Shown: one piece after another, positions 42,131 to 52,345 of the stretch
How positions within the stretch are numbered: position 1 is the first letter of the stretch
Layout of the letters: each line of letters starts with the position of its first letter
Notes under the pieces: model-generated
Databases searched by the model: none
What the model was told of the DNA's origin: nothing
What the model saw: the letters and a program-made list of their open reading frames with translations, nothing else
Made by a program: the position numbers and the translations under genes
NCBI GenBank assembly: GCA_019638975.1
Contig: JAHBST010000006.1
Coordinates: 1-52,345, forward strand
DNA from: Cryobacterium sp.
Lineage (GTDB): Bacteria > Actinomycetota > Actinomycetes > Actinomycetales > Microbacteriaceae
Length of the DNA stretch: 52,345 bases
Direction of reading: 5' to 3'

Positions 42131-42904
42131 ATGTCCGAGCTCGCCGTCACGTATCTCGGCGGCCCGACCGTGATGCTGGAGTACGCGGGGTTAAGCTTTC
42201 TCACCGATCCGACGTTCGACGAGCCGGGACGATATCCCGACCCGGATGGTGGACAAGCGCTCGTGAAGACCCGCGGTCCGGCGTTGCATCCCGCCGACCT
42301 TCGTCGAGTGGATGTCGTCCTTCTCTCGCACCACCATCACGAGGACAACCTCGATACCGCAGGGCGCGAATTCCTTGCCACCGTGCCACTGACGTTGACA
42401 ACGTCGCTCGGCGCTTCGGAGTTGGCGGGAACTGCTGCGGCTCTCGAGCCCGGTGAGTCGCGACGCGTGGGACCGGTCACCGTGACCGCGACCCGGGCGC
42501 TCCACGGCCCGGACGGGGTGGCCGAATTGCTGGGTCCCGTCATCGGATTCATCCTTCGGGCCGACGGGGAGCCAACCGTGTATGTGAGCGGTGACAACGA
42601 GTCGATCGACGTCGTGCGCGGTGTTGCCGCCGACTTCGGCCCCATTCCGCTCGCCGTTCTGAATGCGGGTGCCGCGCGAGTTTCCGAAATCGACGCGAAC
42701 CTCACGCTCGGATCGGCGGATACCGCGGAGGCGGCGACGATCCTCGGCTCACCGCACGTCGTCGGCGTCCACACCGACGACTGGGAGCACTTCACCGAGA
42801 ACCGCATCCGGCTCGAAGCAGCCTTTGCGGATGCCGGCATCGGGCACGTGCTCGTCGCGACTCCTCGTGGAGAGCGCGTGCTTTTGCGCGACGAGCGGGC
42901 GTGA
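42131..42904 (+). CDS. Metallo-beta-lactamase-fold hydrolase
   Basis: The 257-residue protein has the UlaG/RomA-like form of the fold: VTYLGGPTVMLEYAGLSFLT, DPTFDEPG, then the metal motif SHHHHEDNLD (about 65-74, an HxHxxD-like cluster), ATRALHGP, TVYVSGDNESID (metal-bridging Asp) and GVHTDDWEHF (final His). It is cytoplasmic and of unknown substrate. The start is ATG at 42131. It lies one base before the PNPOx-family gene, so the two are translationally coupled. Confidence 0.85.
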   Translation: MSELAVTYLGGPTVMLEYAGLSFLTDPTFDEPGRYPDPDGGQALVKTRGPALHPADLRRVDVVLLSHHHHEDNLDTAGREFLATVPLTLTTSLGASELAGTAAALEPGESRRVGPVTVTATRALHGPDGVAELLGPVIGFILRADGEPTVYVSGDNESIDVVRGVAADFGPIPLAVLNAGAARVSEIDANLTLGSADTAEAATILGSPHVVGVHTDDWEHFTENRIRLEAAFADAGIGHVLVATPRGERVLLRDERA

Positions 42905-42905
42905 C

Positions 42906-43538
42906 ATGCGATCGCGCCCGTCCGTGACCGGAACCATCGAATTGTCACTTCCCGAATTCGAGCATCCGCCCTCCGATCCGATGCCGCTCCTCGTCTCGTG
43001 GGTCGATACCGCCGAGAAACTCGGCGTACTCGAGCCGTACAACGTCGCGCTCGCGACGACCGATGCGGCCGGCGACATCTCGAACCGATTCGTCCTCGCA
43101 AAAGTCTTCGACGCGCAAGGGATGACCTTTGCCACCAACACGAGCAGCGCGAAAGGTCGGCAACTGGGGGCCCGCCCTCGCGCGGCAGCCGCACTGTACT
43201 GGCGAGAGACCCGCCAGCAAGTGCGGTTGACTGGGGCGGTCGAGGTGCTGACGCCCGCGGAGTCCGACGAGATCTGGGTCGACCGATCGATCGAATCGCA
43301 AGCGGCGGCGACCGCATCCCTGCAGAGCGCGCCGCTGCCGGATGACGCCGAGTACCGCGCCCACGCGGCTCGCCTCGCCGCCGCGAGGCTGCCGCTCCCG
43401 CGTCCCGACGATTGGAACGGATACCGATTGCGCCCCGACACGATCGAGTTCTGGCACGGCGGCGCGGACCGGATGCATCGGCGGTTGCGCTACGAACTCT
43501 CGGCGAGCGGGTGGAGTCACGAACGCCTGTATCCCTAG
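42906..43538 (+). CDS. Pyridoxamine 5'-phosphate oxidase family protein
   Basis: The 210-residue flavoprotein has the PdxH layout: PYNVALATTDAAGDISNRFV, LAKVFDAQGMTFATNTSSAK, ALYWRETRQQVRLTGAVE and the C-terminal dimerisation part WNGYRLRPDTIEFWHGG ending in RLRYEL...WSHERLYP. PdxH oxidises pyridoxine or pyridoxamine phosphate to pyridoxal phosphate with FMN. The C-terminal RL.P signature and length support real PdxH or a close paralogue. It could also belong to the phenazine biosynthesis-type PNPOx group, so I leave the symbol open. The start ATG follows the upstream stop by one base. Confidence 0.88.
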   Translation: MRSRPSVTGTIELSLPEFEHPPSDPMPLLVSWVDTAEKLGVLEPYNVALATTDAAGDISNRFVLAKVFDAQGMTFATNTSSAKGRQLGARPRAAAALYWRETRQQVRLTGAVEVLTPAESDEIWVDRSIESQAAATASLQSAPLPDDAEYRAHAARLAAARLPLPRPDDWNGYRLRPDTIEFWHGGADRMHRRLRYELSASGWSHERLYP

Positions 43539-43643
43539 GCCGAGGCATCCCCTCGAGTCGCGCCGCGCTCGCCCGTGAACGGACCGGCCCCGCTCACCGA
43601 GCGGCGCATTGCGGCCGCCAGGCACAGCGCGTGCGGGAATCCG

Positions 43644-44468
<825 letters not shown>

Positions 44469-44474
44469 TCAAGC

Positions 44475-45263
44475 CTAAGTCGGCTCGCCTTTCCTCCGTG
44501 ACCGGAGGGCGCTCCACGCCAATTGGACGGCGGAATACACGAGGAGCAGGGCGAACAGGATGCTGCCGAGGAGCGGTGGAACCGCCCACGCGAGCGCGGC
44601 CCCGCCGAGGGATGCCGGAACGGCAAGAAGACCGAGCACGGCCGCCGCCGCGAGGTCGGTATGCCCTCGACGCACATTCGCGACCGTACCCGTCACGGCG
44701 GTTGGGATCATCATGAGAAGGGATGTGCCCTTCGCGACAAGGTCTCCGATTCCGAAGACGAGCATGAGCGCGGGGACGACGAAAACCCCGCCGCCGATTC
44801 CGAGAAGTCCGGAGAGCGTGCCGGTGACGAGTCCGAGAACGATGAGCCCGACGATCACCCACGTGTCGAATTGCAGCACGACGGCGCGATCCGGGACGAG
44901 AAAGAACATGCGCGCCGCGACGAGGAGCAGGAATCCGACGAAAATCCGGCGAAGCACCAATTGATGCGTACGGTGCAGCAGCCAGGTTCCGACCAGCGAC
45001 CCGACGATCGCCCCCGCCGCAAGGAGGGCGCCGGCGATCCAATCGACGGAACCGTGAGCCGCGTACGCGATCATGCCCGAGACCGCCGTCGGCAGGACCG
45101 CCGCGAGCGAGGTTCCGCTCGCTGTGCGCTGCGAGAACCCCATCACCGCGATGAGGAGCGGGACGAGAACGATGCCGCCGCCGACGCCGAACAGCCCCGA
45201 AAAGAATCCGACCACGAGCCCGATGAGCGCGAGACGAACGATCCGGCCTCGGTTCTCGCTCAC
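44475..45263 (-). CDS. TauE/SafE-family membrane transport protein
   Basis: The 262-residue protein has about eight membrane helices in two repeated halves. Each half starts with a glycine-rich signature: GFFSGLFGVGGGIVLVPLLI near residue 19 and GLLGIGGGVFVVPALMLVFG near residue 150. TauE/SafE proteins export sulfite, sulfoacetate or other small organic anions. The real substrate is unknown. The C-terminus is basic (RSRRKGEPT) and cytoplasmic. It is followed by the aldo/keto reductase gene after 9 bases and lies 19 bases after prpC, so read-through from the propionate operon is possible. Confidence 0.9.
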   Translation of the reverse strand: MSENRGRIVRLALIGLVVGFFSGLFGVGGGIVLVPLLIAVMGFSQRTASGTSLAAVLPTAVSGMIAYAAHGSVDWIAGALLAAGAIVGSLVGTWLLHRTHQLVLRRIFVGFLLLVAARMFFLVPDRAVVLQFDTWVIVGLIVLGLVTGTLSGLLGIGGGVFVVPALMLVFGIGDLVAKGTSLLMMIPTAVTGTVANVRRGHTDLAAAAVLGLLAVPASLGGAALAWAVPPLLGSILFALLLVYSAVQLAWSALRSRRKGEPT

Positions 45264-45282
45264 GCTACGAGGCTACCGCGGA

Positions 45283-46407
45283 CTAGACGGCGGGCACGCT
45301 CACGTGACGCTCCTGCACGCCGTCATATGCGGACAGCGGCCGGATGAGCGAATTGGAGGCTCGTTGCTCCATGATGTGCGCCGTCCACCCGGTGATCCTC
45401 GACATCACGAACAGCGGCGTGAACATCTCGGTGTCGAATCCGATCAAGTGGTACGCGGGGCCTGACGGGTAGTCGAGGTTGGGCTTGATTCCCTTGCGCG
45501 CATCCATGGCCGCTTCGAGCGTGTCGTACAGCTCGATCATGTCCTGTCGCTTGAACTCCGCGATGAGGGTATCGAGGGCGGCCTTCATCGTGGGTACGCG
45601 CGAGTCGCCGTTCTTGTAGACGCGATGACCGAATCCCATGATCTTCCGCTTCTCGGCCAGGGCTTTGTCGAGCCAGGCTTCTGCTTTGTCGGCGGATCCG
45701 ATTTCCTCGAAAATGTGCATGACCGCTTCGTTCGCGCCGCCGTGGAGCGCACCCTTGAGGGCGCCGATCGCTCCCGTCACGGCGGAGTACAGGTCGGAGA
45801 GCGTGCTCGTGATGACCCGCGCGGTGAACGTCGACGCGTTGAAGGAGTGCTCGGCGTACAAAATCATCGAGACATCGAAAGCGTTGACGACCGTGACATC
45901 CGGCACTTCGCCGAACGTCATGTGCAGGAAGTTGGCCGAGAACGCGAGATCGTCCCGCGGCTCGACGATGTCGAGCCCCCGACGACGCCGCTGATCGTAG
46001 GCGACGATCGCCGGCAGTTGGGCGAGGAGGTGAATCGATTTCTCCATGGTGGAGTCGATCGAGCTGTCCGAGGCATCCGGATCGCACGCGCCGACGACGC
46101 TCACGGCGGTGCGGACGACATCCATCGGATGCGCCGTGAGCGGCAATTCATCGATCACGCGCTTCGTGCGCGGCTCGAGCGCGCGTTGTGAACGCTCGAC
46201 CTTCTGAAACTCTTCGAGTTGAAGCGGAGTCGGCAATTCGCCGTTCCACAACAAGTACGCGACCTCTTCGAATTGGCAATTCGCGGCAAGTTCCTGCACG
46301 GGGTAGCCGCGATACAACAGCGAATTGGTGTCGGGGTTGACCTTCGAGATCGCGGTCGTGTCGACGACGACGCCGGCAAGTCCCTTGTGCACTTCTGGCT
46401 CGGTCAT
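45283..46407 (-). CDS. prpC: 2-methylcitrate synthase / citrate synthase
   Basis: The 374-residue enzyme condenses propionyl-CoA with oxaloacetate. Family motifs are LLYRGYPVQELAANCQFEEV, ALHGGANEAVMHIFEEIGS (active-site His), GFGHRVYKNGDSRVPTM (second His) and FDTEMFTPLFVMSRITGW. The length fits the short type II-like bacterial form. It is the last gene of gntR-prpD-prpB-prpC, with the start ATG directly behind the prpB stop (TGACATG). In this setting methylcitrate synthase is the main role. Start ATG at 46407 gives MTEPEVHKGLAGVVVD; upstream codons belong to prpB. Confidence 0.94.
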   Translation of the reverse strand: MTEPEVHKGLAGVVVDTTAISKVNPDTNSLLYRGYPVQELAANCQFEEVAYLLWNGELPTPLQLEEFQKVERSQRALEPRTKRVIDELPLTAHPMDVVRTAVSVVGACDPDASDSSIDSTMEKSIHLLAQLPAIVAYDQRRRRGLDIVEPRDDLAFSANFLHMTFGEVPDVTVVNAFDVSMILYAEHSFNASTFTARVITSTLSDLYSAVTGAIGALKGALHGGANEAVMHIFEEIGSADKAEAWLDKALAEKRKIMGFGHRVYKNGDSRVPTMKAALDTLIAEFKRQDMIELYDTLEAAMDARKGIKPNLDYPSGPAYHLIGFDTEMFTPLFVMSRITGWTAHIMEQRASNSLIRPLSAYDGVQERHVSVPAV

Positions 46408-46408
46408 G

Positions 46409-47317
46409 TCAGTCCTTGTTGTTCTCGAGGGTGAAATTGAAGACACCGGAATCGAATGCGTTGTACGCCTCGTAATCCAGCAATTCGTAGAGGCGCGCGC
46501 GCGTCTGCATGTCGCCAACTGCTGGTTTCAGCGTACCCTCGGCGAGCAGCGTGTCGAGGCCTCGCTCTGCCGCCCCCATGGCGAGGCGCAGGAGGCTGAC
46601 CGGGTAGATGACGATGTTGATGCCCACGCCGGCGAGCTGATCGATCGTGAACAGTTCGCTCTTTCCGAACTCGGTCATGTTCGCCAGAACCGGCACGCTC
46701 ACCGCGCCGCGGATAGCCTCGAACTCGCTCAAGTCCTTCATCGCTTCGGGGAAGATCGCGTCGGCCCCGGCTTCCACGAGCTCTTTCGCCCGATCGATCG
46801 CGGCCGGCAGACCTTCCACAGCGCGGATGTCGGTGCGCGCCATGATGAGCAGGTTCGGGTCGCGCCGCGCATCCGCCGCCGCACGGATGCGCTGTACGGC
46901 GGTCCCCGAGTCCACGACGGCCTTGCCGTCGAGGTGGCCGCAGCGTTTGGGGTTCACCTGGTCTTCGATGTGAAGACCGGCAACCCCGGCATCCTCGAGC
47001 GTCTGCACGGTGCGCGCGACATTCATCGGTTCGCCGAATCCGGTGTCTGCATCCACGATCGCGGGCAGGTCGGTCATGCGCGCGATCTGGCCGGCGCGCA
47101 TCGCGACCTCGCTGAGCGTCGTGAGCCCGATATCCGGGAGGCCGAGATCCGCGGAGATCACGGCGCCCGAGATGTAGACGCCGTCGAAGCCCTTGTCCTG
47201 GATGAGTTTCGCGCTCAACGGGTTGAAAGCTCCCGGGAAGCGGAGCAAGTCGCCGCTCGCGAGCCGCTCGCGCAGGATTTGCCGCTTGGTGGCAGCCGTC
47301 ACGGTGGAATACAGCAT
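46409..47317 (-). CDS. prpB: Methylisocitrate lyase
   Basis: The 302-residue enzyme splits 2-methylisocitrate into pyruvate and succinate. The isocitrate-lyase-superfamily motifs are GFDGVYISGAVISADLGLPD, DADTGFGEPMNVARTVQTLE, and the catalytic loop NPKRCGHLDGK with the KRCGH signature. MARTDIRAVEGLPAAIDRAK also fits. The ATG overlaps the prpD stop by one base (TGATG), so translation is coupled. It is the third gene of the operon. Confidence 0.96.
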   Translation of the reverse strand: MLYSTVTAATKRQILRERLASGDLLRFPGAFNPLSAKLIQDKGFDGVYISGAVISADLGLPDIGLTTLSEVAMRAGQIARMTDLPAIVDADTGFGEPMNVARTVQTLEDAGVAGLHIEDQVNPKRCGHLDGKAVVDSGTAVQRIRAAADARRDPNLLIMARTDIRAVEGLPAAIDRAKELVEAGADAIFPEAMKDLSEFEAIRGAVSVPVLANMTEFGKSELFTIDQLAGVGINIVIYPVSLLRLAMGAAERGLDTLLAEGTLKPAVGDMQTRARLYELLDYEAYNAFDSGVFNFTLENNKD

Positions 47318-48849
47318 CAGAAGAGTCCTTCCGGGTTCGCGACCGACGCGAGCAAACCGGGCTTCGCGACGATCGTCAGGCCGCCCAAGTCGTCGGCGGC
47401 GAGTTCGGGAAGCCGCTGCACGAGGGCGAGGAATCGTTCGATCTCCTCCTCATCCAGCACGTGTTCTGCAAGGGAACGGAATTTCGCGATGTACTGTTCC
47501 CGCGCGAACGGACGGGCACCGAGCGGATGGGCATCCGCGACCGCGATCTCATCGACGATGGTCGAACCATCCTTCATCGTGATCTCCACTCGGCCGCCGA
47601 ACGCCTTCTCGGCCGGATCGAGCGAGTGGTAGCGGCGTGTCCACTCGGCGTCCTCCTCGGTGGACACCTTCTTCCACAATGCGACGGTCTCCGGACGGTT
47701 CGCCCGCTCCGGCGCATACGACCGCTCGTGATGCCACTCGCCGTCCTGAAGGGCGACGGTGAAGATGTAGGGGATCGAGTGGTCGAGGGTTTCCCGGCTC
47801 GCGGAGGGGTCGTACTTCTGCGGATCGTTCGCGCCGGATCCGATCACGAAGTGCGTGTGGTGGCTCGTGTGGATCACGATGCGCTCGATCGTGTCCGCTG
47901 CGCCGGGGCCGGTGAGCTCCGGATGCTCGTGGTGAAGCTTTCGCGCGAGGTCGATCCACGCTTGCGCCTGATATTCGGCCGAGTGCTCTTTCGTGTAACT
48001 GTCGAGGATCGCGAGCTTCGCTTCGCCGCGAGCGGGGAGCGGCACCGAGTAACGCGCATCCGGGCCGTCGAGCATCCAGGCGATCACGCCGTCTTCGCCC
48101 TCGTAAATCGGGGTGGGGCTCGTCTCGCCGCGCATGGCACGGTCCACTGCTTCGACGGCCATCTTGCCTGCGAAGGCGGGCGCATGGGCCTTCCAGCTTG
48201 AGATTTCGCCCTTGCGGGACTGCCGGGTGGCGGTCGTCGTGTGCAGCGCCTGGCCGATGGCCTGGAAGATGGTTTCCGTATCGAGCCCCAGGAGCGTGCC
48301 GATTCCCGCGGCGGCCGATGGGCCGAGGTGCGCGACGTGGTCGATCTTGTGAGCGTGCAGGCAAATCGCTTTCACGAGGTCGATCTGGATCTCGTAACCG
48401 GTGGCGATGCCCCGGACGAGGTCGCGCCCGTCGCGCCCCGCGTGCTGAGCGACGGCGAGGATCGGGGGGATGTTGTCGCCGGGGTGGGAGTAGTCGGCGG
48501 CGAGGAACGTGTCGTGGTAATCGAGTTCGCGCACGGCGACACCGTTCGCCCAGGCGGCCCACTCCGGGCTGAACCGGCGATCGAGGGTCTTGCCGAATAC
48601 GGTCGCACCGGAGCCGCCGACAGACACCGGATGCGCGTTCGCCTGGCTGCGCGCCGAGACGACGGGGGCGCGCAAGAGCGAAGCGGCGGCGACCGCGGCA
48701 TTATCGATCATGCGGTTGATGACCATGTCGGTGACTTCGTCGGTGACCTCTACCGGGTCGGTCGCGACTTCCGCGATCTTCCAGGCGAGCTGATCCGTGC
48801 GGGCGAGGTTCTCTTCGCTCTTGTGTACGCGTACGTCGTGGTTTTCCAT
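47317..48849 (-). CDS. prpD: MmgE/PrpD family 2-methylcitrate dehydratase
   Basis: The 510-residue protein dehydrates 2-methylcitrate. It reads [77 protein letters not shown] and [17 protein letters not shown], all typical of MmgE/PrpD proteins; these need no iron-sulfur cluster. Length is normal. It lies 8 bases behind the GntR gene and overlaps prpB. The pathway needs an aconitase for the next hydration step, which is not encoded here. Confidence 0.95.
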   Translation of the reverse strand: MENHDVRVHKSEENLARTDQLAWKIAEVATDPVEVTDEVTDMVINRMIDNAAVAAASLLRAPVVSARSQANAHPVSVGGSGATVFGKTLDRRFSPEWAAWANGVAVRELDYHDTFLAADYSHPGDNIPPILAVAQHAGRDGRDLVRGIATGYEIQIDLVKAICLHAHKIDHVAHLGPSAAAGIGTLLGLDTETIFQAIGQALHTTTATRQSRKGEISSWKAHAPAFAGKMAVEAVDRAMRGETSPTPIYEGEDGVIAWMLDGPDARYSVPLPARGEAKLAILDSYTKEHSAEYQAQAWIDLARKLHHEHPELTGPGAADTIERIVIHTSHHTHFVIGSGANDPQKYDPSASRETLDHSIPYIFTVALQDGEWHHERSYAPERANRPETVALWKKVSTEEDAEWTRRYHSLDPAEKAFGGRVEITMKDGSTIVDEIAVADAHPLGARPFAREQYIAKFRSLAEHVLDEEEIERFLALVQRLPELAADDLGGLTIVAKPGLLASVANPEGLF

Positions 48850-48857
48850 GTGTTTCC

Positions 48858-49526
48858 CTAACTTTCGTGCCGTGATTGCATCGACGGGCTGGAGGCGTCC
48901 ATCGAGTCGAGGATGTTCTTGAGGCTCTTCTTGAGGTGGACGGCGGTGGCGTCCGCGGCCAGTTGCGCATCACCGTCGACGATCGCCTCGACGATCGTGA
49001 GGTGTTCGGCGGCCGCGGCGACGAGCCGAGCGTGATTGTCGCGCGCGAGTCGCCGCGCGCGAACGAGGTGGGGGCGCAATTGGCGAATGGCGGCAACGAG
49101 GAAACTGCTGTCGGCCGCCGCATCCATGGCGGTATCCAGTCGTCCCACGAGAGCGTAATAGGCCGCGAGATCGTCGTCGTTGTCAAGAAGCTCGGTGGCG
49201 ACCGCGAACTCTTCTCGCAACCGTTCGAACGTGTCGCGATCTCGCCGCAAAGCCACGAGCCGGGCCGCTTCGGATTCGAGGACGACGCGAAGTTCGAACA
49301 ATTCCACGATCGTGTCGCGCGAGAGGTCGCTCACGACGAGGCCACGGCCGGGTAGCGCGACGAGTAGCCCTTCGGCGGTCAATCGCGCGAATGCTTCTCG
49401 GATAGGGGTACGCGAGATCGAGAGACGAGTCGCTTGCTCGACCTCGGCGAATGCGGTCCCCGGCGGATACTTCCACTGGAGGATATCGTCGCGCAATGCC
49501 GCATAGGCGGTGTCACTTGCGCGCAT
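48858..49526 (-). CDS. GntR-family (FCD) transcriptional regulator of the prp operon
   Basis: The 222-residue protein has an N-terminal winged helix ([60 protein letters not shown]) and a C-terminal all-helical FCD ligand domain with the metal-binding pattern ([28 protein letters not shown]). ATG at 49526 is chosen because GGAGG lies 7 bases before it; ATG at 49544 has no such site. It is the first gene of the operon and probably regulates itself and prpDBC in response to a methylcitrate-cycle intermediate. Two similar operator-like sites lie upstream. Confidence 0.88.
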   Translation of the reverse strand: MRASDTAYAALRDDILQWKYPPGTAFAEVEQATRLSISRTPIREAFARLTAEGLLVALPGRGLVVSDLSRDTIVELFELRVVLESEAARLVALRRDRDTFERLREEFAVATELLDNDDDLAAYYALVGRLDTAMDAAADSSFLVAAIRQLRPHLVRARRLARDNHARLVAAAAEHLTIVEAIVDGDAQLAADATAVHLKKSLKNILDSMDASSPSMQSRHES

Positions 49527-49538
49527 CGCAACCTCCAA

Positions 49539-49611
49539 TTGCATACATTCGTCAGCAAATTCTCGGAAATATTGCCTCAAGCTTAGCAATCTCCGCCTCT
49601 AATGTATACAT
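49539..49611 (-). promoter_or_regulatory. Two candidate GntR operator sites before the prp operon
   Basis: ATGTATACAT at 49602-49611 is a perfect 10-base palindrome of the GTATAC type bound by FCD-subfamily GntR proteins. TTGCATACAT at 49539-49548 matches it at 8 of 10 positions, 63 bases away (about six helical turns). The near site lies 12 bases before the regulator start codon. Both suit autorepression. Confidence 0.5.
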
Positions 49612-49767
49612 ACGCGTCAGGATGTGGCGGCGACGGCAAGCGCAGCGCCGGCGGATCTCGGGGCGTCGGGGAAAATCGCGGTCGCCAGTTCGAGCGATGT
49701 CCATCGCTGGTGACGAAGGATGCGCCGACCGGCGATTTCGGTGCCGTGGCCGTATGCTGGAGGGCTC

Positions 49768-52345
<2,578 letters not shown>

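Overview
The window looks like a chromosome segment of a high-GC Gram-positive bacterium (Actinomycetota, most likely Microbacteriaceae). This rests on the GC-rich coding, the typical actinobacterial neighbourhood (mfd-pth-rplY, glmU-prs, ispE, ksgA-tatD-metG, rsmI/pmt) and actinobacterial versions of PrpD/PrpB/PrpC, DUF4287 and GyrI-like proteins. The genus cannot be fixed from the sequence alone.

Region 1 (1-6407) begins with the end of a flavin monooxygenase gene and a broken second copy of that end. It then holds a compact DNA-modification/defence locus. Leftward genes are vsr, a PCQ-type cytosine-C5 methyltransferase, and a 624-residue GHKL ATPase (MutL/MORC/Hsp90 fold) carrying a C-terminal TIR domain. 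Divergently, a second cytosine-C5 methyltransferase with a PCT catalytic motif is followed by a GIY-YIG nuclease gene broken by two single-base frameshifts. Ordinary type II helicase or translocase genes are absent. The GHKL-TIR protein is the best candidate effector, and this is the most interesting system in the window.

Region 2 (6408-14700) is a decay zone. HNH endonuclease, NUDIX hydrolase, NERD-UvrD helicase, an unknown protein, VapB antitoxin, a membrane protein/XRE regulator pair, a GyrI-like protein and a NYN nuclease are all recognisable, but each is broken by one to about ten frameshifts. Only the VapC toxin and an MDR oxidoreductase are intact. The zone sits beside the modification locus and is rich in nuclease and toxin-antitoxin genes, so it reads as the remains of a defence island.

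Region 3 (14708-36789) is intact core genome: mfd, pth, rplY, nadE, gluconokinase diverging from gnd, prs and glmU, tRNA-Gln(UUG), a MarR regulator with a TPR protein, an ABC-F ATPase, ispE, a DUF4287 protein, ksgA, tatD, metG, rsmI and a protein O-mannosyltransferase.

Region 4 (36790-52345) contains a truncated SRPBCC remnant, a large secreted/membrane Ig-like protein, a thioredoxin-fold DUF255 protein, a metallo-beta-lactamase-fold protein, a PNPOx-family flavoprotein, an aldo/keto reductase and a TauE-type exporter. Next comes a complete propionate (methylcitrate) operon, gntR-prpD-prpB-prpC, with candidate GntR operators, and finally the first 859 codons of the helicase hrpA.

Palindromic repeats cut across the core. 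Three inverted repeats share the arm core ATTCAGGA/TCCTGAAT (tatD-ksgA gap, inside the DUF255 gene, inside hrpA). A second repeat type is shared by the mfd-pth gap and an in-frame insert in hrpA. Some of these seem to have entered coding sequence without breaking the frame.
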